From assembly GCA_017881185.1 (NCBI GenBank), contig JADGRE010000006.1, positions 1 to 58,015 of the forward strand: DNA of 58,015 bases, given 5' to 3'. Both the position numbers and the translations under genes were made by a program. Source of the DNA: Pseudomonadota bacterium (GTDB lineage Bacteria > Myxococcota_A > Polyangia > Polyangiales > JAFGIB01). The notes beneath the pieces are model-generated. The model worked only from the letters and a program-made list of their open reading frames with translations. It did not search any database and was not told the DNA's origin. Within the stretch, counting starts at the first letter, position 1; every line of letters starts with the position of its first letter. Positions 23,331 to 32,847 of this stretch are shown in pieces.

Positions 23331-23680
23331 CGCGTGCGGCCTCCGGCGTCGTCGCTGCCGGCGTCGGTTTCAGCGGCGCCCGAGTCGGTCGTGGCGCCCG
23401 AGCCCGCGCCGCCACCGGCGGCACCGCTGTCCACGTTGCTGGAAATCGGTACGGTGCCCGCATCCGCCGAGCCCGCCGCTGCATCCGCAAAGCCGCCACT
23501 GGTGCCTGCTGCATTACCGCTGGCGCTCTTGTTGCCGCCAGGCGGTTCGAGACCTGGGCCTACGCAGCCGGCAAGCCCCAGGGCGAGCAGCAATGCGAAC
23601 GCGACCCAAACGAGTCCGCTAAAGCGTCGCTCGGCTTGCTCGCGCCCGGTCCTCATCCATGTCCAAGTCGGCTGCGCCAT
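23327..23680 (-). CDS. Small Ala/Gly-rich lipoprotein (paralogue 2)
   Basis: LAGCVGPGLEPPG lipobox plus motif identical to the neighbouring gene. Confidence 0.65.
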   Translation of the reverse strand: MAQPTWTWMRTGREQAERRFSGLVWVAFALLLALGLAGCVGPGLEPPGGNKSASGNAAGTSGGFADAAAGSADAGTVPISSNVDSGAAGGGAGSGATTDSGAAETDAGSDDAGGRTR

Positions 23681-23808
23681 GTGGCTTTTCCAGATCTACC
23701 CGCGTGTCGACGCGCAGGACCACTCTCTTCGCTAGTGGATACCCGGCGACCAACCGGCTCACGACACAGCGTAACCGTCAAAGGCGGTGGGGTACAGCAA
23801 GGTAACAA

Positions 23809-23837
23809 TTGACACTGCGGGTGTGGCACCCAATACT
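23809..23837 (+). promoter_or_regulatory. Sigma70-like promoter for the tRNA gene
   Basis: TTGACA (23809-23814), 17-bp spacer, AATACT (23832-23837), about 18 bp upstream of the tRNA 5' end. Confidence 0.65.
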
Positions 23838-23855
23838 GCGCCGGCTTTTCAGGGC

Positions 23856-23929
23856 GCCGATGTAGCTCAGCCGGTTAGAGCGGGCGTTTCATACGCGCTA
23901 GGTCGGAGGTTCGAGTCCTCCCATCGGCA
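23856..23929 (+). tRNA. tRNA with CAT anticodon (tRNA-Met elongator, or tRNA-Ile2 if the C is lysidine-modified)
   Basis: GCCGATG/CATCGGC acceptor, GCTC/GAGC D stem, GGCGT-TTCATAC-GCGCT anticodon arm, GGAGG-TTCGAGT-CCTCC T arm; CCA not encoded. Confidence 0.93.
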
Positions 23930-23930
23930 C

Positions 23931-24076
23931 AAAATAGCGCGGCTGGCGCGCGATACACTTCGCGAGCGCCGTTCGGGGCCTGCGGTCCGTGCTCACGTAC
24001 CGACACGTACGCTGCGCGCGGTCCTCGGCCCCGAACGCCGCTCGCTCGCGTCTCGCGCGCCATCCGTCGCTATTTT
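23931..24076. terminator. 146-bp imperfect palindrome between tRNA and tolB, likely bidirectional terminator / palindromic repeat
   Basis: AAAATAGCG...CGCTATTTT ends; TGGCGCGCGA...TCGCGCGCCA; GTTCGGGGCC...GGCCCCGAAC; inner CGTAC/GTACG. Confidence 0.75.
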
Positions 24077-24160
24077 CGGCGAGCGTTGGTGGGGATGGTT
24101 TCGGGCGGCGTGGCAGCTGCGCTGCCTTCGGCAGGCAGCGGGACGAGAGTTGCTTCGGCT

Positions 24161-25477
24161 CTAGCGGCCCCAGCGGACTGTCGAGATGGTGCCGTTGAGC
24201 ACCTTGATTTGGTTTAGGCCTTCGGGGTTGGAGATGAAGACTCCACCGCGGGAGGAGGCGAAGGCGACCATGCGGCAGTCGGGGGAGAAGGCGGGGTCTT
24301 GGTTTACGCCTTGGCCTTGGGTGAGGCGCTTGTATTCGCCGGTCTTGAGGTTGAGGGTGACGATGTCGAAGCCGCCGCCGTCGCGGGCGGAGAACGCTAG
24401 CAGCGGCGTCTGCGGGTCCATGCACCAGGCGGGTGTTTGGTTGTGGTTGCCCTTGTAGGTCAGGCGGGTCACGCCGCCACCTTCGCCGTCCATCGAGAAG
24501 ATCTGCGGGCCGCCGTGGCGGCTCGACACGAAGGCGATGCGGCCGCCGGGACCGCACGCGGGGCTGACGTCGATCGAAGGGTTGTTGGTGAGGCGGCGTT
24601 GATCGCTGCCGTCGAGCGCGGCGCTGTAGATCTCACTGTTTCCGTCGCGCGTGGACGAGAAGTACACGCGGCCGTTGCACACGCTGGGGCCCATGTTGAG
24701 GCCGTTGCCTTCGATGACCGGGCGCTCGCGGCTCTTGGTGTTGGTGAGGTACGAGCCCGTGTCGGTGAGCATCGAGTACCAGACCCCGGCGTTGGCGCCG
24801 AAGCTCGGCAACATGGCGTTGCCGCGGCCGCTGCTCACGCGGTACTGGCCGTGCCCGTCGAAGTCGGAGAAGTAGATGTCTTTGCGACCGGGGCCGACTT
24901 TGCGCGCGTAGAGCAGATGCGTGCCGAACGCGCCTGCCTTGCCGGTGAGCACACGCAGGATCTCGTTGGCGAAGTCGTGCATGAAGCCGCGCAGCTGCTC
25001 GCTGTTGCCGTGGTAGGTGCGCGAGAGCACGGCAGTCTCTCCGCGCGCCAGCTCGTACAGGCGCATCTCGACGTCGAGGTTGCTGCCGTTCTGCGTGAGC
25101 TTGCCTTTGACCACGCCTTGCGCGCCCACGCTCGACCACGGCGCTTTCTGCAGACCGAGGCCCTCGGCTTCGGTGTTCGCGAGGAACGAGCGTGGATCAA
25201 GCACCTGGAACAGTGCCGAGAGCGTGAGATCGTTGCGGACCACGCCGGCGCCTTCGCTGCCGAGCGCGCTGCTGCCGAGCAAGCTGGGCACGGCGATGCG
25301 GTAGAGCGCGCGCTCGGGCGAGTCGACGTCGATCACCACGCGCGTAGGCAGCGGTTCGTCTTTGGCGGGTGCGCCCTGCGAGGCGCCGTGCGGTGGCCAC
25401 ACCCAGGCTGCCGCCCACGCAAACAGAACGAGACTCGTGGCGAAAGTGCGAAGACGGCTCTGGCGTGTTTTGCTCAT
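24161..25477 (-). CDS. tolB: Tol-Pal system protein TolB
   Basis: Beta-propeller repeats ([57 protein letters not shown]); follows tolQ/tolR/tonB-like genes. Confidence 0.93.
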   Translation of the reverse strand: MSKTRQSRLRTFATSLVLFAWAAAWVWPPHGASQGAPAKDEPLPTRVVIDVDSPERALYRIAVPSLLGSSALGSEGAGVVRNDLTLSALFQVLDPRSFLANTEAEGLGLQKAPWSSVGAQGVVKGKLTQNGSNLDVEMRLYELARGETAVLSRTYHGNSEQLRGFMHDFANEILRVLTGKAGAFGTHLLYARKVGPGRKDIYFSDFDGHGQYRVSSGRGNAMLPSFGANAGVWYSMLTDTGSYLTNTKSRERPVIEGNGLNMGPSVCNGRVYFSSTRDGNSEIYSAALDGSDQRRLTNNPSIDVSPACGPGGRIAFVSSRHGGPQIFSMDGEGGGVTRLTYKGNHNQTPAWCMDPQTPLLAFSARDGGGFDIVTLNLKTGEYKRLTQGQGVNQDPAFSPDCRMVAFASSRGGVFISNPEGLNQIKVLNGTISTVRWGR

Positions 25478-25544
25478 GGTTCCTCGGCTCCGACGCTCGA
25501 TTATTCCGACAACGAACACGCGGCTCAAGTTTGGCGCGTACGCG

Positions 25545-26351
25545 CTATGGCTTGAAATTCACACCCAGCGTCCAGGTTCCGGCGAATTTGTCGGCGACCT
25601 CGGGAGGTGGATCGGGCAAGGTGGTGCCCTGCGCGCGCAGCTCGTTGATGCGATCTTCCACGCTCTGATCGAAGAGCGCATTGCCGCTCGACTTCACGAT
25701 CTGGTGCGGGCCCACATGCTTGCTGGCTGTGATCTCGATGCTGGCGCGCGTCACGAGGTTGTGCGTGTCGGTCAGCGTGTTGGGAATGGTCCAGCCGCGC
25801 TTGAAGAACGACACGAGCTGACCCATGTAGAGGTCTCCGGCTTTCGCGCTGGTCTCCGTGCCGTCGGGCACGCCGTTGGGGTCGCCTTCTTGCTCTTGCT
25901 GCTGCGCGATCTCTGCGAAGGTTTGCGCGCGGTCGCCCAGGTGCGTGAGCAAGTCTTCGGTGGGGTTCACGGGCTGCGGGCCGGCGTCGGGCTTGTTCGG
26001 TTTGGGCGGGTCCATCACCTTGGAGACGGCGACGCCCGGTTGCGGCGCGGTGGACTTCACCGGCACTTTGCGGTTGGGGATCTTGTGCGGGTCGAGCTTC
26101 TTGCCCAGGCGCACGAAGCGCGCTTCCACCACGTGCTCTTCGATGATGGCGTGCGGAGTCTTGCCCACGCCGCTGGCAGAGAGCAGTGCCAGCACCAGCG
26201 CGATCGCGCCAGGCACCAGCAGGTGCGCACAGATGGCTGCGACCACGCCGCCCACGGCCATGCCGCTCGAAACCGTGCGCGGTCGCAAGAGCGACGGGGG
26301 CCGGAAGTCGAGGCCCTGCATGGGCAGGACCATGCTGTTGCGTGCGCTCAT
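25545..26351 (-). CDS. TonB/TolA-like energy-coupling protein
   Basis: Single N-terminal TM, Pro-rich middle, C-terminal TonB-like ITASKHVGPHQIVKSSGNALFDQSVEDRIN; between tolR and tolB. Confidence 0.8.
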   Translation of the reverse strand: MSARNSMVLPMQGLDFRPPSLLRPRTVSSGMAVGGVVAAICAHLLVPGAIALVLALLSASGVGKTPHAIIEEHVVEARFVRLGKKLDPHKIPNRKVPVKSTAPQPGVAVSKVMDPPKPNKPDAGPQPVNPTEDLLTHLGDRAQTFAEIAQQQEQEGDPNGVPDGTETSAKAGDLYMGQLVSFFKRGWTIPNTLTDTHNLVTRASIEITASKHVGPHQIVKSSGNALFDQSVEDRINELRAQGTTLPDPPPEVADKFAGTWTLGVNFKP

Positions 26352-26761
26352 TCGGAGGCCAAGGGGTCTGTCACCAAGCCTAGCTTGTCGATGCCGCCCT
26401 TGCGCAACAGCGCCATGACTTTGGCCACGAAGCCGTAGGGGACGGCCTCGTCGGCTTGCAGGTAGATCTCGCGTTCGCGCTGCAACCGGGCGTTGTGGGT
26501 GAGCACGTCTTCGAGCTTGTCGTAGGGGATCTCGGTCTCACCCAGGAAGACCTTTTGGTCTTTGGTGATGCTGAGCAAGAGTTTCTGCTCTTCTCTGTCC
26601 ATCTGGGCGGCGTGCGCCTTGGGCAGATCGACCTCGATTCCGGTGGTCATCATGGGCGCGCTCACCATGAAGATGATGAGCAAGACGAGCATGACGTCGA
26701 CCAGCGGTGTGACGTTGATCTCGCTCAGCGGTCCTTTGCCGGAACCCGAAGACATGCCCAT
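26348..26761 (-). CDS. tolR: ExbD/TolR family protein
   Basis: PLSEINVTPLVDVMLVLLIIFMVSAPMM; IYLQADEAVPYGFVAKVMALLRKGGIDKLGLVTDP. Confidence 0.93.
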   Translation of the reverse strand: MGMSSGSGKGPLSEINVTPLVDVMLVLLIIFMVSAPMMTTGIEVDLPKAHAAQMDREEQKLLLSITKDQKVFLGETEIPYDKLEDVLTHNARLQREREIYLQADEAVPYGFVAKVMALLRKGGIDKLGLVTDPLASE

Positions 26762-26805
26762 GGCGCGACCTCCTAGTCTGGTTGCTCAGCCGGCCTCAGC
26801 CGGCC

Positions 26806-27570
<765 letters not shown>

Positions 27571-27682
27571 CGTTTCACCGGTCCTCCGCTGCCAACGGTT
27601 TTGACCACGCACGCTGCGCCCTGTCAATTGAACGGGACCGCGGGCGACGTTGGGGTGAAGGGCGAATGGGGCGTGTTAGCGC

Positions 27683-28195
27683 TCAACCGCGCCGTTTGGC
27701 GGCGCGCAGCGCGTCATCGAGCTCGGCCTCGCCCACGGCGCCCACACGCGAAAGCACGATCGTCCCGCTGGGCGAAAGCACGTAGGTGGTCGGCACCGAG
27801 CGCACGCGCAGACGCTGCATGAGCGCCTCGTCGCTGCGTCCGACCGGGTAGGTGATCCCAAACTCGCGTGCCGCGCGCATCAGCTCGCTCTGGTTCGCCG
27901 AGTCCACCGACAAGCCGACCACGCGCACGCCGTGGGCGGCTGCCGCCGACAGCAGCGGCGCTTCGAAGCGACACGGCGCGCAGTAGCTCGCCCAGAAGTT
28001 CAGCACCAGGACTTGCCCGGGCGCGCCGTCGAGCTGGAAATGCGAGCCGTCGGAGAGCTCGGCCGAGACCACCGGCAGTCGCTCACCTTTCGCGAAGGTG
28101 GCGACCGGTTTGACGTTGCGGCTGAACCAGAACACGCCGACGAACAGCAGCGCCCAAGGCAACGCGCGGCGCACGAAGCTGATCAGGCTCTCCAT
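27683..28195 (-). CDS. TlpA-like membrane-anchored thiol-disulfide oxidoreductase
   Basis: N-terminal TM; VLNFWASYCAPCRFEAPLL (CxxC); VRSVPTTYVLSPSG. Confidence 0.88.
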   Translation of the reverse strand: MESLISFVRRALPWALLFVGVFWFSRNVKPVATFAKGERLPVVSAELSDGSHFQLDGAPGQVLVLNFWASYCAPCRFEAPLLSAAAAHGVRVVGLSVDSANQSELMRAAREFGITYPVGRSDEALMQRLRVRSVPTTYVLSPSGTIVLSRVGAVGEAELDDALRAAKRRG

Positions 28196-28272
28196 GCCCG
28201 ACACGATGCAGTCCCGAGCCCCTCGCGGCAAGCCCCTCACGCAGTCTCCACCCCACCCCACCCCACCACAAA

Positions 28273-28416
28273 GTCGCGCGCGTTCAGCGCAGCTCGCTAT
28301 TGCGGCGCAGGTCGGGGAGGACGAGTCCGAGCACGGACCCGCCGGACCGCGCGCAGGACTCGTCCTCCCCGACCGTTCAGCGTCGCCACAAGCCGAATGC
28401 GTTGAACGCGCGCGAC
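28273..28416. repeat. 144-bp imperfect palindrome with perfect 19-bp inner stem
   Basis: GTCGCGCGCGTTCAGCG (28273-28289) vs CGTTGAACGCGCGCGAC (28400-28416); GGTCGGGGAGGACGAGTCC (28310-28328) vs GGACTCGTCCTCCCCGACC (28356-28374). Confidence 0.85.
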
Positions 28417-28420
28417 GCTG

Positions 28421-29302
28421 CTACGACCCGAATGCGATGAGCGCGATGCCCGCCACGGACGCCAGTGCTCCAGACAGCCGCCCCACGCCCGGCCGTTCGC
28501 CCAAGGTGAGCATCGCCAGCGCCACGGCGAACAGCACGCTGGTCTGGCGCACGGCGACCACGTAGCTCACCGGTGCCGTGCGCATGACCTCGAGCACCAG
28601 GATGTAACTCAGCCAAGTGATCACGGCGCTGGCGCTGATCAGCACACCGCGCGCCCGCAGCTCCTGGCGCAGCGCCTGCTTGCCCACGCGCTTCCACGCC
28701 AGTGGCAGACACACCAGCGCCGAGCCCACCGTGAACAACCAGTAGAACACGCTCGACGCAGGCACCGGGCAATCCCACGCTACGCCACGCAGCACCTGCA
28801 TCGCGCGCTTGTCGATGACCGAGAACAGCGCGGTCAGCAGCAGCATCTGGTACGCGTACAGCGCGGCCGGTTGCTTGAACGCCGACCACTGCACGCTGCC
28901 GCCGGTCTGCACGAGCCACAGGCCGATGACTGCCAGCGCGATGCCGAACGCACCGGTGCCCGACACGTGCTCGCCCAACAGCGGCACCGCCAAGAGCGGC
29001 ACCACCAGCGGTGTGGAGCGCGAGATCGGATACACGACGCTCAAGTCGCCCGCCTCGTACGCGAGCGCGAGCGTGACGAACGACAGTCCGTGCGCGAGCG
29101 AGCTACCGAGCGTGAGCCAGACCAGCTCTGCGGGGATACTGCGGTACGGAATGAAGAAGAGCAGGGGCAGCGCCGCCAGTGCGGTGATCGCCGTCAGCAA
29201 GAACAAGAACGCCGTGGGCTTGCGCGTGCGCTTGGCCGCGGTGTTCCAGATCGCGTGCAGCAGCGCCGAGCCGAGCACCCAGACAACATCTCTCGACGTC
29301 AC
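28421..29302 (-). CDS. EamA/DMT superfamily permease
   Basis: About 10 hydrophobic helices in two repeats; LSVVYPISRSTPLVVPLLAVPLLGEHVSG and APVSYVVAVRQTSVLFAVALAMLTLGERPG. Confidence 0.85.
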   Translation of the reverse strand: MTSRDVVWVLGSALLHAIWNTAAKRTRKPTAFLFLLTAITALAALPLLFFIPYRSIPAELVWLTLGSSLAHGLSFVTLALAYEAGDLSVVYPISRSTPLVVPLLAVPLLGEHVSGTGAFGIALAVIGLWLVQTGGSVQWSAFKQPAALYAYQMLLLTALFSVIDKRAMQVLRGVAWDCPVPASSVFYWLFTVGSALVCLPLAWKRVGKQALRQELRARGVLISASAVITWLSYILVLEVMRTAPVSYVVAVRQTSVLFAVALAMLTLGERPGVGRLSGALASVAGIALIAFGS

Positions 29303-29323
29303 CGGGTACGCATAGCACGGGCG

Positions 29324-31309
29324 TTACTGTACTACGACAACAGCGCAGTAGCCGCCGATGCAGCTGTTCTTGGGCTGGCTGGCGTCCTTCGGCGAGCAGC
29401 AGTCTGCTGCCGTCACGCAGTGCTCGTCGGTCTTGGAGCAGGTGGGCACCTTGGGCATGTCGCAGGTACCCTTTTGCTCCACCTTGAATTCGCTCGACGT
29501 GGGGGTCGGCACGTAGCAGAAGCCGCCGCAGCAATCGATGCCGCTCGTGCAGCTGTCGCCCTGCTTCTTGCACGGGTCGAGCGCGGCGAACGCGCGGTGG
29601 TTGCCGGTGCCGAACTCCTGGCCCTGCAGGTAGAACGGCGGGTGCGAGCGATCGACCGTGTAGTCGCCGTTGGCGGCGATGTCGACGGCCACGCCCCACA
29701 GCTGACGCTGCAGGCCCATGTTGCCGTAGTGACGGTAGGAGTCGAAGAACACCCAGAAGAAGCCACCGGCCGCCACGGGCGATACCGTGGGGTAGTAGTT
29801 GTGGTGCAGGTCTTCGGCGCCGAAGGGCAAGTAGGTGGTGCCACTCGCGGCGTCGGCCGGAGTCTTGTAGCCCATGGCTTGCGCGAGCACGGTGGACTTG
29901 CCGCTCGTGATGTCGAGCAGTTGAAGCTCACCGAACGGTGTGCCGGCGGACCCAGCCAGCGCGAAGATGCTGCCTGCGCCGCCGCCGAGGATGCCCGCCG
30001 CGCCGCCGGAGAAGTCCGCGGAGTCCGTGTGCAAGAACACGATGCCCTTGTCGTCGGGCAAGAAGAAGGGCCATGCCGGCATCTTGGCGGCGTCGCTCTC
30101 CTTGTACAGGTCGCGCCGGCCCGTGGCGGCGTTGGTCTTGTTGTCGAACGCCATCACGCTGATGCCGCCGGATTTCATGTTCGTCGAGTCAGGGACCGCG
30201 AACGCGAAGAAGGCACCGCTCGGCGAGAACATCGGCATGATCGCGTTCGCGGGGATGCCCATGCTCGGGATGGTCATGCCGTTGTTGGTGTCGATCAGGA
30301 TCGAGTCGGCCGGGCTGCTCGTGATGTTGGAGCGTGCGACGTTGACCGCGCCGGAGTTCGAGATGTACTTCGAGCCGTCAGGATACGGGGCTCCGAATGA
30401 GCCACGGGTGCCGTCGGCGACGATTGCCGGGTTCGGGCCGCCGCCCGACATGAGCACCGCCGAGCCGGCGCCGCCGCCGATGCCGCGCTGCGTCAGCAAG
30501 CGCGAGCCGTCAGCTGACACCGAGTGACAGCCATTGCACTCGCGGGACTCGAACGCCTCGGCAGGCTTACCCGCCGGGATGCGCAGGACGTTGCCGCCGA
30601 TGGTTACGCCTGGCAGCTTGGAGCTGTAGCTGTTGTAGTAGATCGAGCCCTTGATGGTCGCCTGCGCGATCATGATGTGGAAGGTCGCCGGGCCCGTGGC
30701 TGCGCTGCCGGTGAGCGTGCTGACCTCGAAGAGGTACGGATCGGTGGGGCCGTAGGTGCGCGCTGCAGCCTGGTCCCAGACGTCTTGCGGGATCTGAATC
30801 TGGCCTGGCATCGACGGCTTCAAGCAGCCTTTGTACTCGAAGGCCTTCGACTTGATGTGCACGTAGACGAAGTCGCCGCCGCCGTCCCACATCAACATCG
30901 GGGAGATCATGCCGCGGGGGAACACGGTGCCCTCGTACGGATAGAGCACCTTGATCGCGCCGGGGTTGCCGCTGCCCGCCATGAGGGTCTGCACTTGCAT
31001 CGTGCTGATGCCGGCCGGGTTCATCGCGCCGCAGGCGTCGATACTGATGGGCGTCACGGAACCGGGCAGGGTGCCCATGCCGCCGTCGACTCCGGGCATG
31101 TTCTGCAGCATGCCGCTCACGCCGGCGTTTCCGTTGCCGTTTCCGTTACCGAACGAACCGCCGGTGGTGCCGCCGTTGGTCTGCGTGGTCCCGGCGGTCG
31201 ACGCCGCGCCGCCGCCCGGGGCAGTGCCGCTATGCGAGGCCGCGTCGGCAGAACAGCCGAAACCCGCGATCGCGACCAGAAGACAGCACACAAGCGCCCG
31301 AACCTGCAT
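29324..31309 (-). CDS. Lipoprotein with single CxxCH motif, propeller-like repeats and Cys-rich tail
   Basis: VAIAGFGCSADA lipobox; ECNGCHSVSADGSRLL; C-terminal CKKQGDSCTSGIDCCGGFCY...CSKTDEHCVTAADCCSP...CIGGYC. Confidence 0.7.
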   Translation of the reverse strand: MQVRALVCCLLVAIAGFGCSADAASHSGTAPGGGAASTAGTTQTNGGTTGGSFGNGNGNGNAGVSGMLQNMPGVDGGMGTLPGSVTPISIDACGAMNPAGISTMQVQTLMAGSGNPGAIKVLYPYEGTVFPRGMISPMLMWDGGGDFVYVHIKSKAFEYKGCLKPSMPGQIQIPQDVWDQAAARTYGPTDPYLFEVSTLTGSAATGPATFHIMIAQATIKGSIYYNSYSSKLPGVTIGGNVLRIPAGKPAEAFESRECNGCHSVSADGSRLLTQRGIGGGAGSAVLMSGGGPNPAIVADGTRGSFGAPYPDGSKYISNSGAVNVARSNITSSPADSILIDTNNGMTIPSMGIPANAIMPMFSPSGAFFAFAVPDSTNMKSGGISVMAFDNKTNAATGRRDLYKESDAAKMPAWPFFLPDDKGIVFLHTDSADFSGGAAGILGGGAGSIFALAGSAGTPFGELQLLDITSGKSTVLAQAMGYKTPADAASGTTYLPFGAEDLHHNYYPTVSPVAAGGFFWVFFDSYRHYGNMGLQRQLWGVAVDIAANGDYTVDRSHPPFYLQGQEFGTGNHRAFAALDPCKKQGDSCTSGIDCCGGFCYVPTPTSSEFKVEQKGTCDMPKVPTCSKTDEHCVTAADCCSPKDASQPKNSCIGGYCAVVVVQ

Positions 31310-31385
31310 AGGATTCTCCTCCACAACGCGGCACAGGTAGGTCAGTTTGCGCAGCCGCAACGCCCCGTTGTCCCGAGTGTGCACA

Positions 31386-31826
31386 CTAGCGCCGTTTATG
31401 GGTCACGCAAACGCTGGGGTGGCGGGTAGCGTTAAGAACTTGGCGGCTGCGGGTACAACGCCTGGCCCGGCGAGAGAGCCAGTAGTGAACGCTCTGCGCG
31501 CTGTCGAACACCACGAGGCCGCGCGCGAAGTACACGAAGGCGGCGACCAGCAAGAGGCCCCGCGGAAACAGCGCGTCGAGCTTGCGGCGCTGCTGCAGCA
31601 TGCAGCCCACGCCCAGGCCGAAGAAGCTGGCCATGAGCATCAGGTTCGTGAAGTACGAGATGGAGCGGACTTCGGCGGGCACCTCGCGGATGAACGCCAG
31701 CTCGAGCACGAGCACGCTGCCGGACACGAGCGCGATGTGTGAGAGGCGCGCGGGCGGCTCTGGCTCGGGTTGCGCGGCGCGTGTGGCGCGTGTGGCAGGC
31801 GTGGCGTCGGGTTCTGCTAGGCTCAT
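31386..31826 (-). pseudogene. Probable truncated N-terminal fragment of a membrane protein (spermidine-synthase-like TM domain)
   Basis: LVSGSVLVLELAFIREVPAEVRSISYFTNLMLMASFFGLGVGCML resembles the first helices of larger proteins; sequence turns non-conserved after HYWLSRR and stops. Confidence 0.4.
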
Positions 31827-31858
31827 GACGAAGCGCCGTTACGCGCAGGAGCAGAATA

Positions 31859-32761
31859 GTGCGCGCGCGCCAACAGGGAAACGAAGTGCAAGACCTGACC
31901 GACGACGCGCTGACCGGCAGCATCCGCGTGTGGCAGCGCCGCCACGGCCACCGCTACTCGCTCGACGACGTGGCCACCGCCTGGTTCGCGCTGCGTGCCC
32001 AGCAGCAGGCGGCCAGCGTGCTCGATCTGGGTTGCGGGCTCGGCTCGGTGCTGCTGATGGCGGCGGACCGCTTGCCGCAGGCGCAGCTGTGGGGCATCGA
32101 GGCGCAGACCATGAGCTACGAGCTCGCGGTGAAGAACGTGGAACGCAACGCGCTGTCTGCGCGCGTCTCCGTGCGGCTGGGCGATCTGCGTGACAGCGCG
32201 CTGCTCGATGACCTCAAGCAAGAGGCTACTGGCGGCGGCGGCTTCGCGCTGGTGACAGGCACGCCGCCTTACAAGCTGCCCGGCACGGCGACACCCTCGA
32301 GCGACTCCCAGCGCGCGTACGCCCGCATCGAGCTGCGCGGCGGCATCCCCGAATACCTGCGTGCGGCGGTCCGGGTGCTGGCGCAAGGCGGCCTGTGCGT
32401 GCTGTGCGCAGAGGCAGGCGCCGAGCCGAGGATCGCGGCGGCCTGCGAACAGACTGGCCTGCGCTGGCTCACGCGCATGGACGTCGTCCCGATGGCCGGT
32501 CGCAAGCGTCGTTTGCTCGCGGTGCACGCCTTCGCGCATGCACAAGCCGCCGGTACGTGGTTGGCGCGCATCTGTCTCGCGCACCCTGCGTTGTCCGCTG
32601 TCACAGGCCCGAACCCCGTCGCGCTTGCGCCACTGATCGCGCGCGACGAGCACGGCGCCCGCACCGAGCAAGCCCACGAGCTGCGGCGCTTCTTCGGCCT
32701 GTCACCCCAAGCGAACGAGCCCGCGAGCCCACCGACGCGTGTACGTCGCGCTGCGGGCTAA
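31859..32761 (+). CDS. SAM-dependent methyltransferase, TrmN6/YfiC-like
   Basis: VLDLGCGLGSVLLM; LVTGTPPYKLPGTA (TPPY in place of NPPY). Confidence 0.78.
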   Translation: MRARQQGNEVQDLTDDALTGSIRVWQRRHGHRYSLDDVATAWFALRAQQQAASVLDLGCGLGSVLLMAADRLPQAQLWGIEAQTMSYELAVKNVERNALSARVSVRLGDLRDSALLDDLKQEATGGGGFALVTGTPPYKLPGTATPSSDSQRAYARIELRGGIPEYLRAAVRVLAQGGLCVLCAEAGAEPRIAAACEQTGLRWLTRMDVVPMAGRKRRLLAVHAFAHAQAAGTWLARICLAHPALSAVTGPNPVALAPLIARDEHGARTEQAHELRRFFGLSPQANEPASPPTRVRRAAG

Positions 32762-32847
32762 TTTAGACCCGCGCTGGATGCGCGTTCGAGTCTCGCGCCC
32801 GCGAAAAAGCTGTCTGCCGGCCGCGAGCGGGGCTAGGGTGTCCGCTC

